Below the pieces are notes generated by a model that had not been told where the DNA came from, searched no databases, and was given only the letters and a program-made list of their open reading frames with translations. A DNA stretch of 64,000 nt, taken from positions 9,754,001 to 9,818,000 of the forward strand of contig NC_092572.1 of the NCBI RefSeq assembly GCF_037975245.1. The letters are read 5' to 3'. Shown one piece after another: positions 48,601 through 60,859 of this stretch (positions are counted from its first letter, which is position 1; every line of letters starts with the position of its first letter). The position numbers and the translations under genes are program-made. The stretch comes from Apostichopus japonicus (taxonomy: Eukaryota; Echinodermata; Holothuroidea; Aspidochirotida; Stichopodidae).

Positions 48601-50676
48601 AACAGTCAATTTGTCATTGTCTACATTTTCGTTTCATTTTCGTTGTTATACTTTCAGACGATTTGTACCATGTTAACGAAAACATCAGTCCTACTATGTG
48701 AACTCAAAGCTCGGACATGAGTATAATGTTGAACTATATTTTATGTATTAATGTAAAAGTGAATTCATGTGATCCGTGTGTAGAGGCAAACAAAGACCTC
48801 TACATTATTCCATATTGCTATGAAGACAAGCATGGATTAATTATTTACTGATAGGACTTTGCACTGTTAGTTTTAGGTGTATAGCCGTATACAATGTTCA
48901 CAAGGCACATATGCTGTACACGCTACACGTACATCTAAATAGCGAGACAACTTTGACGAAGAAAAGGCATGAAGACAAATGTTATGAAAGCGGTATACTA
49001 AGGAAGACTAACAGTTGTAGTTTGGAGGTAGGTAACATAGTTTGTGCAGGACTAATCCATTGCGGAATCGATTATAGGATATGAACTTTAGACTAGTCTT
49101 GTAGCGATGTTGTAGTCTTACAGATACATTCATAGCATGTAATGGTTAGTTTCGTTTCTCATATGCATAGCAGAACTAAACACAAGAAAGCAGTGTTCAT
49201 ATTTTGTGATGATAACACATAAAGGTAAGACATAGCATCACATTAAAATTTACATATGTTCACCAATTATATTATTCTACGCCGCCATTATATAAACTAC
49301 TTTTCATCTAATTAAGTTTTGTAAAAAAATGTGCAGAGAAAATTATTCAGAAAAGAAATAATTTAAAAAAGAAAGACGCTAAACGTATACATTTTCTAGA
49401 AACGTGTCTATATCACCAGCAGCATATTCAGGACTAGATGAGTAAAATCAGTGCAATGCATATAATGTAAGGAATAGTAAACAGGTTAACTAAGTGGAAA
49501 CTTAATTTGGAAACTTGAGTTACAATGCCTAAATGATTAACAATTAATATAGGCTAACAGGATGGTCATGACATGTGAGCAAATAGGGCAAATAGTAATA
49601 TTTCAATATTCAAGTGCCGACTAGATTTATTAGCATGTGAGGTTGATGGCAAATTAACTCTCTTTTCGTTTCATGCAAAAATACGCCGTATCAATATAAC
49701 GGGAGAATAGTCACTATTGAGAAAAGAGTCTGCTGAGTGTGCATATGATGTACTGCTTGAACCTCATAACTTCTGACAAGGATGATTCAATTCCTGTAAA
49801 GAAATGGAATATAAGGAAAACCGAAGAATTAGCGAGTTTGTTTCAGAAGTAAAACATACATTAATCTTAAATAAAGCAATTTTTCAACGTTATGATGGAC
49901 GACACAGGATAAAACTCTTCTACTCGTTTCAGCCCGATCTTTCCTTCGATTTTCATATATATAGTGTATTCTTGCCTTTTGTTTCTTCTTGAAACCTTTT
50001 ATTAAGTTTGGATTAAACAACTTACAACAACAACAACAACAACAACACAAGCTTCCAAAATTGAGAAATTTCGTCTTCAGGTAAATCATTTGTTTATATT
50101 TAGCGACGGAGAGGAAAATAACTGAGAGACAGAGATGATCCAATAAAACACGCGGCCAATTCCATGCTTTCAAAACAGTGCTGAACTTATTAGTTCTTCT
50201 GTTTCTAAGTTAGAAACAAGTTTGTCAGAAAGCAGTGCTTGCTTTCTGTTTTTATTGTGTTGGTGGTTGGGGTGTTAGGGTGTAGTGAAGCTTCGTTTGC
50301 ACATACACAGTAACGGTTACAACAAGGCAATATCAAATAGCAAGAAATGTTTAATGGTTAGACCTTTTAGACAAGAAAAATAAATATTGTAGACTTTAAG
50401 TAATTTAAATAATAAACACCTCAGTCGTCTCTGTGATGTAATAGCAGCTAACCTTACAAACTTAGAACAAGATAAAGATACCCCCCCCCCAAAAAAAAAA
50501 AAAAAAAAAAGAATGAAAACCCGACTTACACCCTACTTAAAATCGTAAGTTAAGGTCCCAAACTTTGGTCTGTTGCATGGTTAGATTTTCCGTTCGCTTT
50601 GTCTTTTGAAACTAGTTCATACACTAGAACACACTCAACATAATCAATTTCTCTTTCTGTGTTACTTTTCAGCGCC
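45663..50676. other. 5-kb AT-rich intergenic / upstream region
   Basis: No gene, RNA or mobile element was recognised. It contains scattered A/T runs and a CAA microsatellite (50025-50046). A C10-A20 run (50481-50510) and a 9-bp-arm hairpin (CAGAAAGCA...TGCTTTCTG, 50226-50248) lie close to the receptor gene. TTACTTTTCAG directly before its start codon looks like a splice acceptor, so a 5' non-coding exon and the promoter probably lie somewhere in this stretch. Confidence 0.5.
50025..50046. repeat. (CAA)n microsatellite
   Basis: Seven perfect CAA units; no coding context. The overlapping minus-strand open frame merely reads it as a cysteine run. Confidence 0.95.
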
Positions 50677-53600
50677 ATGGCCATGAAGCTAATCATTCTC
50701 CTGTTTCTTTTACATCAGTTTCACGCAGGTAACAATGTTTTACACGTTTTATGCTTTCGAAGTAATTGTAAGCCATAGTGTGCCAACATCACAATGGCTT
50801 TGAATGAACTATGTATAGAAAATGGTTTAGATACAGCAGTTTCAAATTTGAAGGATATCTAAGAGTTATTAGCTTGCGTAGGGCAAGTTGTAGTTTGTGC
50901 ATTAATTATGCGTAACCCAATGTGGAAGCTTAGGCTATATATCCAAATGTCAATTCTGTATGTTAGTCATGTGTCCATGTCCCTTTACTATCGGTTACAG
51001 TTGCTTCGGTAATATTGAAAGGAACACCTATCTCAACCCATCCATTTGGAAGCAAAGTAAAGTTGACTTGTGTCAAGGAAGACGGTGCATTGGTATGGAC
51101 AACTTCCAGTAGTGACATTTTGTTTATCGATGAAGCGAGGTATTCGAAGGATGAAAAATACGAAAATTTTGAAGTGGACATTTCAGGAAATCAATCAAGT
51201 ATGATAATAACTAACGCATTATTTGAAGACGAAGGAGAATACAGCTGTAGTGACGCCAACGGCAAAGAAACTATTCTAGTAAAACTCGAAGGTAGGCCTA
51301 ACATTTGTAACATTTAACATTGTTTTTGGTAAAGAATAACCATTCACCTGGGGTGATCACCGCTTGGTGACCACATAGAACGACATTTTGTAGAGAAACA
51401 GCTAATGATTTTACTCTACTATTTTATTCCCTTAAACCGAGTAATTATGAATTTGTTTGCTTTCATTGGTTAATCAATGACTGTCTTGTATTTGCTCTCT
51501 CTTGTGATTCTTTCATTACGTTTGTCTTGTAAAGACCATTGTCTATTACTCTTGCCTTCAATCTCCCGTTATTATGATGTTATTCTCCAAGGAACCAAGT
51601 TTAATGTTCTCTTCAGGAAATTCAATGATCTGTTATGGTTTATTTGTCTACCATTTTTACAACTCTCTAACTATATTCCTAATATCAACGCTGTGAGACT
51701 ACGAATGCTATGCCCGCTTTTTTTTCTACAAGGCATGGTTGGTAAATAAGAAAGGAATATTATTTTACGTTATTTTGTACGTTATTTATGCTATGGTGAT
51801 GTGGGGGTAATTGTTCATCAAATATTGTGACTAAATCATTATTTTATAAGCATAAGATACTATAGCATTTGGTATCCAAAGTTTACTGTTGTTTTCCTGC
51901 CTGATGTAGAATTCTGATCCTTCCGTTTGTTTATTTAGTTGCCCCAAGACTAAGAATTTCATATGGTGGACGTCAAGATCCAGGACCACATTTACCAAGC
52001 TTGTCATCTCCTAGCATTTCCATCACATGTCTTGCCCAAGGAGCAAAACCCGAAGTATCGATTAGATTTAAAGTAGGAGAAAGTGACTGGTTATCTCCGA
52101 CAAACAACGAGATAGCACCTCGTGGAGTACTGTATGATACTAATGCTACGCTGAATTTTCAATTTATTGATGACCCAAACGGAAATGTAGTTACGTGTGA
52201 GACTTCGGGACAATCCAGTATTAATCCGATAGCTGAAACCCAAACACTGAGTAAGTTGAAACAACGATGATTGACAAAACTCCTTGAGTGGCTCTAATTT
52301 ATTACATTAAGAAAATATTTGTTAACAGTTTCTAGTGCACTTTGATTGGAAGAGACTACACAGATATCTCATAAACCCATAGATGTGTTTAAACTAATGT
52401 GGCTTTACATATGACACTTTTCCAATCTAAGAAAGGTTGCATTATTATCAATTGCATTGTTGTACAGCATTATTGGAACTGCATTACTGTTACTGAAAGA
52501 CTTGAATGCAAGAAACATGTCCACGTTTTCAGTCGTGATTAATCCAATTCAATAATTTGTTCGAAAATGATTCTAAGTTTGGTAAAATTAATGCTTTTAA
52601 CATGATCCATCAGCAAAACGTCAAGGCTCAAAAAGTACTAAAAACCCAAACTTATCGGCACAGTAAGTAAACTATGAGCAACAAACAGTTACCCCACACA
52701 CCCACCCGAACCGCACCAACCCCACACCGAATTATGGTAAAGGTGGTACAAATTATACCACTTGGTCAAAGCTTTTAGTAAAGACAACATTCAAATTGAA
52801 GGATGCACATTTTTATCACACCACTCCAGTCAATCATTTTAGTAATAACTTACACTATATTTGAACGATTTTCCTGTTACATAGTGACACCAAATTGCAT
52901 ACTCGAGGTGAACAACATTGAAGCAACCTGTAATTGTACATCCAACCCACCTGTGTATAAGTACATCATATCCACCGATGGCAAGATGGAAGTCCGCAAA
53001 ACCATTAATTTGGAGGATTTGGGAGGTTCCAGTATTAGTTGTACTGGCGTGAACTACATCGGCGCTGGAACATCTAAGGCCATCGTAGTGGAATCAGCAA
53101 CAGGTCAGTTACTCAGATTTAATGTATTTAGGAAAAGATATATTGGATCTATACCCTCAGTTGGCACTTGAGAAATTACGATATCAGCCATTGAACGGAT
53201 GTTGAGAGTTCCTGCTCATTCTTTGATCTTGGTAAAGTTACTTAATATGTTACCTTTAATGCCATTAACTTCGTGAAGATTCAGTCTGGTAGTTGAAAAA
53301 ATAACGAACTTCATTCTACCAACAGGCTCACCATTTCCAGTCTATGTGATCATCATTGTTTGCTTGGTAGTTTTTATTCTTGGCGCTGTCATCGTATTAG
53401 TGGTATACTATCGATGTAAGAAAAGTAAATCAAAAAATAGTAAGTTTCACTGTCTATTATTCTGTTTCTATAGCTTTTGGTTTCGTGTCAAATTTGTACT
53501 GATGTTAAAAATAATCTGTGTTATAGTAGTGTCTGTGATCTGGTTAAAACAACTGTGTTACACAGACCTTCAGTATAACAGAGATTTTGTTCGTCAAAAT

Positions 53601-56600
53601 TGCGTACAGTAGATGAAAAATATTATATAAAGAATTATATATACATAGTCCAAACGTTTTACAGGTTGTTCAGTCAGCTACACGTATGCATGCGGTTTTT
53701 AATGACATCGAGTATAACGTAAAAATGGATTGTAACATTAACAGCTTTCTTATATGAAGGATAGAAGCATTGTACGAATGACTACTTTTAAAAGTTATAA
53801 TAATGTTCAGAATCGTTGCAAATTTATCTATACATTCTAAGAAGTTTACTGTCGTCAAACATTTGCATAAACCAAGTGTGCTTTGTAAAGAAGGCAAGGA
53901 ACAACTTTTGCCAGGATGCTCTTGATGAAGTGCTGGGATTATCAAATGTTGCAGTGAGTTACTCGCCAACTATCAAATCACTCTGCACGTTACATAAAAT
54001 CGGTTAAATGTCTTGCACCATTTACTTACACAATAATTTATTAATAGTTTTACTTCGGTAGGAGCTTGTAGTTTTAGTTTTCCTGTCATCATTTCAAATT
54101 CTTACCAGAATAGCTAGACTAATTCATTAATACATTACTTATGAGATAACTATAGACTTAGGCTAGGTGTGAAATTTTTGAAATCGAAAGAACGCAATGA
54201 AGACATTCTTACTTTTCATTTCAGTTACGTTTGGCCATTAGGACTTCATATTGAATGCATGGAGCACTTTTAGAGAAGCTTTTTTTTTATATTCGGGGAT
54301 ATTTAAATGACAACACATACGAAAAATAATGCGTATTCCAAGAATATATATCAAGAAGCTAGAATCAGACAACAAAAATGTTCTATTTACTTACCTTAGT
54401 TTGACTGGAGGCGGGGGGGGGGGGGAATTTAAGGATAGTGTGAATAAATGTTGTCTCTGTCTTTCCACATTTTACATTTCCGAATATTGAAAAGATGGCT
54501 ACTAGCTCAAAATTTTAACTGCGTCTGATATTGGACAAAATAAGAGAATGCTGGATGTAAGTTTATATATTTTATTCGTCATAACGTCGTGTATAAACAA
54601 TTTTTCGTTATAAAATTTGCTTAAATTTTGGTTACGCAAAGCCTCACCATTAAATGTAACAAGAAAATATCACCATACAGACTGAAGTTTTACTGAGGTT
54701 TAGCAGCAGCTGCTAATCTTACCCTTAACCCTTTATAAACTTGTTCTTCATGACATATGGAAACTAACCATTCTGTATATTAATTTATTCAGATCGCAAA
54801 CAAGGAGACCATTCCCAAAATGATCCCTCTGAAACACAGAAGCTTGTAGACAGGGGTAAGCAGTACATTAATCTGATATTAATATAGAACTTTCTCAGTT
54901 AAAAACCCATTCAGTGTTCCTACATGGTGCTTTATTTTGCGTTGACGACGGTAACAAAAACTCTTTCACCGGAAATTCGGAAGGACCTCCAAAAGATGAG
55001 TGGTTTAACTGTTACACTTGCAGGTTTTAGCAACTGTTACATCAGGTCATAATATTACAGATAGATACACCAAACCGGTCAAAATGTTAATTGGAATCAC
55101 TTCGTTTTTTTTTTAATTTTCTCATTTAATAAGAAATGCATACATTGCTTGACAACCCCTAAACGTTTGGTTACGTACAGCCTCACCATTAAATATAACA
55201 GGAAAACGACACCAGACAGGTTGATATTTTTCTGAATTATAAGTGGTTTACAGCAGCTGTTACTTAACAACCGCTTAAAAATGTGTTGTTCATGACATAT
55301 GGAAACTAACCATTCTGTATATTATTTTATTCAGATCGCAAACAAGGAGACCAATCCCAAAATGATCCCTCAGTAACAGAGAAGCTGGTAGAGAAGGGTA
55401 AGCAGAACATTAATCTGCTATTAATATAGAAATGTTCATTTAAAAACTCATTCAGTGTTCCTATATGAGAGCTTTATTTTGCGTTGACGACGGTAACAAA
55501 AACTCTACCACCGGAAATTCGGAAGGACCTCCAAAAGATGAGTGGTTTAACTGTTGCACTTGCAGGTTTTAGCAACTGTTACATCAGGTCATAATATTAC
55601 AGATAGATACACCAAACCGGTCAAAATGTTAATTGGAATCAGTTGGTTTTTTTTTTTAATTTTCTCATTTAATAAGAAATGCATACATTGCTTGACAACC
55701 CCTAAAAGTTTGGTTACGTACAGCCTCACCATTAAATATAACAAGAAAACGACACCAGACAGGCTGATATTTTTCTGAATTATAAGTGGTTTACAGCAGC
55801 TGTTACTTAACAACCGCTTAAAAATGTGTTGTTCATGACATATGGAAACTAACCATTCTGTAAATTATTTTATTCAGATCGCAAACAAGGAGACCATTCC
55901 CAAAATGATCCCTCAGTAACAGAGAAGCTGGAAGAGAAGGGTAAGCAGAACATTAATCTGCTATTAATATAGAAATGTTCATTTAAAAACTCATTCAGTG
56001 TTCCTATATGAGAGCTTTATTTTGCGTTGACGACGGTAACAAAAACTCTACCACCGGAAATTCGGAAGGACCTCCAAAAGATGAGTGGTTTAACTGTTAC
56101 ACTTGCAGGTTTTAGCAACTGTTACATCAGGTCATAATATTACAGATAGATACACCAAACCGGTCAAAATGTTAATTGGAATCACTTCGTTTTTTTTTTT
56201 AAATTTTCTCATTTAATAAGAAATGCATAAATTGCTTGACAACCCCTAAAAGTTTGGTTACGTACAGCCTCACCATTAAATATAACAAGAAAACGACACC
56301 AGACAGGCTGATATTTTTCTGAATTATAAGTGGTTTACAGCAGCTGTTACTTAACAACCGCTTAAAAATGTGTTGTTCATGACATATGGAAACTAACCAT
56401 TCTGTATATTAATTTATTCAGATCGCAAACAAGGAGACCATTCCCAAAATGATCCCTCAGTAACAGAGAAGCTGGAAGAGAAGGGTAAGCAGAACATTAA
56501 TCTGCTATTAATATAGAAATGTTCATTTAAAAACTCATTCAGTGTTCCCATAGAATGCTTTATATTGCGTTGACGACGGTAACAAAAACTCTACCACCGA

Positions 56601-59600
56601 AAATTCGGGAGGACCTCCAAAAGATGAGTGGTTTAACTGTTGCACTTGCAGGTTATATCAACTGTTATATCACGTCATAATATTACAGATAGATACACCA
56701 TCCAGTCAAAATGTTAATTGGAATCTGTTGGTTTTTTTATAATTAACTAATTAAATAAGAAATGCATACATTGTTTCACAACCCCTAAAAGTTTGACTAC
56801 GTACAGCCTCAACATTAAATATAATATATAAAAGTTCCCAGAAAAGCTGACAATGTACTGAAATGTAGGTGCTCCCTGTTATCGATATGTAACCTTTACA
56901 TGTTCAACAGTTGAAGATAGCAAAGAAAATTCCACCAAAGCGCCTGCAAGACCTTCTAGTGGTCAGTGCTTTGACAGCATTTTTCCCTTCTTAGATACTC
57001 TTAGAAACCATCATAAATTAGAAAATGGTTCTTCATATGATGATGAAAATTTGTCGAGATATACAAGGAATCTGTTCTTTCGTTTCACATTGTCAGTTAT
57101 GATTCACTAATAAAATATCACAAGCTCAACAACTATGCGTCTGCTCGGAATAAATGGGGACAATATTTATATAATTAGACTTATTCCTTTCTTACATTTT
57201 TCTTTGATGACCTCGAAAAGCATAACTACGGTACTAGAAGAAAATAAACAGTTTAGGTAGTAGTCTCAATCATGAGTAACATTAATCATACAGGGATCGG
57301 TTCTTTGAATAATCCGAATTATAATGTCATCTAACTAGTACATGACCACAGCATTGATAAATCAATGAAAAAGACAACAGTCGATAAAGATTGCCAAGAT
57401 TATGTAAACATGAAATATCATATTGATCTAAATATCTCACGGATAAATGTTTATTTATTTTCATATTGCTAACTGCTCTGTCTCAGTATTTGGAAGATAT
57501 TTAATACTTAATACAACACTGGTTACCCAATATCTAAGCTGATTTATTTATGGAACATGTATCATCGGGGAGATTCGGAATTTAACAAGAAGTAAGTATC
57601 TTGCAATAAATGCACTAGCGCCGTATTCATTTTAGATTAATCACAAAAAAAAATGTTGCTATGCACAAAACATTTGTAAAAGGGTTTTGAATGCTGCGTC
57701 GTATTTGAAATTCCGTTTTTTCTTTTTTTCTCCTTTTACTAGCAACAAAGCCAGAAGAGGCTGGAGTAAAAAATGTAAATGTTCGAGGTAATAAAAGCAT
57801 TGAAATTTAATATTTACGTTCTACTACATTCTTCCATCTCCTTGTAGCAAACTAAATTGTACATGATTTTTAGCCTTCAAATCATTCCGTTTGAATTGCT
57901 CTTAGAAATCCAGGAATTATAATAATCATTGTGTTACGATGCAATTGAATATAAACTGTGATATGTCAATTGAAATGGTTAATTCGGATAACTCGAAATA
58001 TGATGTTTTTAATAATGCGATAAACGCATTTCGATCAGTTAGCCTTGAATATTTAAAAATGACTATACTTTTGTTAGCATTTTAAAGGTTACTTATTATC
58101 ATAGTAATAGTCTATGTTAAAATATAATTGAATCGAAGAAACATCTAATTGGTTAAGGTATGTTTGAATCTTCCTTAAAACTAAATTTTAAATATAATTT
58201 TTGTAGAGTCATTCGATATTCGTTTATTCGTTATTCGTACTTTTTAACCTGATTAAGCTTGAATATCATACATGACATCGTATTTTAAATACAAGTTGAT
58301 TTGTTTGTTCTCTTTCAGTTTCGTCACAAACAACTACCAGTGGAACAATTATTGGTAGGATTTCAGACGCATAAGTGAATGATCGAATTCTCGGAATTGC
58401 GCTAGGGTTGGGAAGAGGGAATGCTGATTTGTTGTAAAATACTCAAAATTTCGTACTTCTTAACCTGATTAAGCTTGAATATCATACATGACACCGTACT
58501 GGATGTGATAATGAAGGAGTTCACTGAGGGGTTTATGATTGTAAATGTGATCTTACTTCCACTAAACCATATAGGCTTAAGCTCCAATCGTTAACATAAA
58601 CCAAAGCAATAACAAAGGTATGATGTATATTTTAAAATAAAATTTTACCAAACCATTCAATGTTTTCTTTTCGAACATAGTAAAAAACTTGAAGGATCAA
58701 GGTTTTTTTTTTTCAAATCATGTTTCTATTGCTTTCTTCAAGGTGTTGTTAAAAAAGAAGACAACATTGACGATTCAACAGAAACCAGTGAACCTAATTC
58801 GAAAGATGAGCGTTCAAAGATACCTAAAAGTAAGTATAACATCAGTCAACAGAAATACTAGTGAAATAAACACCATTTCCATTATAAAAATATAATACAT
58901 TGAAAAGTATAGGCTCACAAGGAATCAATCGATTTGAGTAAGAATACGATAATTGCAACCCCTAACAAGCACATTAAATAGATATAAGCTCTTGAAAAAG
59001 GTGTTAGTAATTCACATTGCAAGTAACAGTGGATATAAGTGGAACGGTCAGCCAAATCAAACGGTTTTATGTTACCCTCAACACCAGTCTAACTCTCCAA
59101 CGGTTCAAATTTACATTGACATGTTATGTAAGTAGAATGCGTTCTATCAATCAATGCTGTACAATGTTTCATTAATTAGAATTTTGCAGGAATATTGGAT
59201 CGCAATGTAATTAATATTGTATCCAAATAAAAATAAAACAAATTGTTAGCAAACTGCTTATCCACTAAAGAGCCTATTGAAGAATGTGTAGAAATAAGAG
59301 GGCCTGGCGTTTCGATCCAAGTAGGGTCCTGCTAGGATCGAAACGTCAGGCCCTCTTACTTTTACACATAATATTTGTATCCATTATTATATCAATATGT
59401 AATATGTGGCTCTTCTTAGAGAAAGGGCTGCAGTAACTGATCTAGCATCATTTTAGCGATACCCTACCTTATATCATACTGTATTTGCTTAAAGATTCAA
59501 CAACTGGTGATAGCTCCGAGCCATCAGTATATTCGAGTGGTAAGTGGTTGATTACATTAAGATTTGGAGCGTTATATTATTATCGTATTTTATTCCACAG

Positions 59601-60574
59601 AAAAGTATGTAGTGTTTTAAAATAGATATGGTTAAATTACTGCATTTAGAGTAAAAGAAATCGATTACATTATGTTAGTTACAATATTTTCTCTCATTTA
59701 GTCAATTGCCAATAATATGAAGTTGCCTATTTTTTTGTTGTTATGAATATTCAAATTGTCAAATGATGAACTCTCAGAATCCTTTTGCAAATGGAACCCA
59801 TTGACTAAAAGAGCACTGTCTATAAGTCTCATTCTTTTCTTAAATTTTTGTTGATGACCTCGAAAAGCATAACTACATTAGGCCTACGAGAAGAAATTAA
59901 ACAGTTTAGGTAGTAGTCTTAAACATGAGTAACATTTATCATACAGTGATCGTTTCTTTCAATAATCCGAATTCTAATACCATCTAACTAGTACATGTTC
60001 ACTAGTATAATGAATCAATGAAAAAACAACAGTCGATTAATACTGTCAAAACAATTTAAACATAAAATATTCTATTGATCTAAATATCTCATGGATAGAT
60101 CTTTATTTAGTTGCACATTTCTGAATGCTCTGCCTCAGTATTTGGAAGATATTTAATACTTAATACGACACTGGTTACCCAATATCTAAGCTGATTTATT
60201 TATGGAACATGTATCATCGAAGCGATTTTGAATTTAACAAGAAGTTTGTATCTTACAATAAATGCATTAGCACCGTATTCATTTTAGATTAATCAAAAGT
60301 AACATGCTATGCTCATAACATTTGTAAATGGTTTCGAATGCTGCGTCGTAATTGAAATTCCGTTTTCTCTGTGTTTTTCTTTTACTAGCAACAAAGCCAG
60401 TAGAAGCTGAAGTAAAAAAAGGAAATGTTCGAGGTAATAATAGCATTGAAATTCGGATACTTACGTTCTACTACATTCTTCCATTATAATATTTCCATCA
60501 CCTTGTAGCAAACTAAATCAAACGTGATTATAAGCCTTCAAATCATTCTGTTTGAATTGCCCTTAGAAATCCTG

Positions 60575-60606
<32 letters not shown>

Positions 60607-60811
60607 GTGTTACGATGTAATTAAATATAAATTATGATATGTCAATTGAAATGATTAATTCGGATAACTTGAATATGATGTATTTAATAATGCGATAAAA
60701 GCATTTCCATCAGTTAGCCCTAAATATTTAAAAATGACTAAACGTTTGATAGCATTTTAAAGGTTACTTTTAATCATAGTAATAGTCTATGTTAAAATAT
60801 TATTGATATTG

Positions 60812-60859
<48 letters not shown>

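Noticed and set aside
49829-50173. 114-residue minus-strand open frame with a cysteine run
   Set aside because: The Cys run is the CAA microsatellite read in reverse; the rest lacks any domain.
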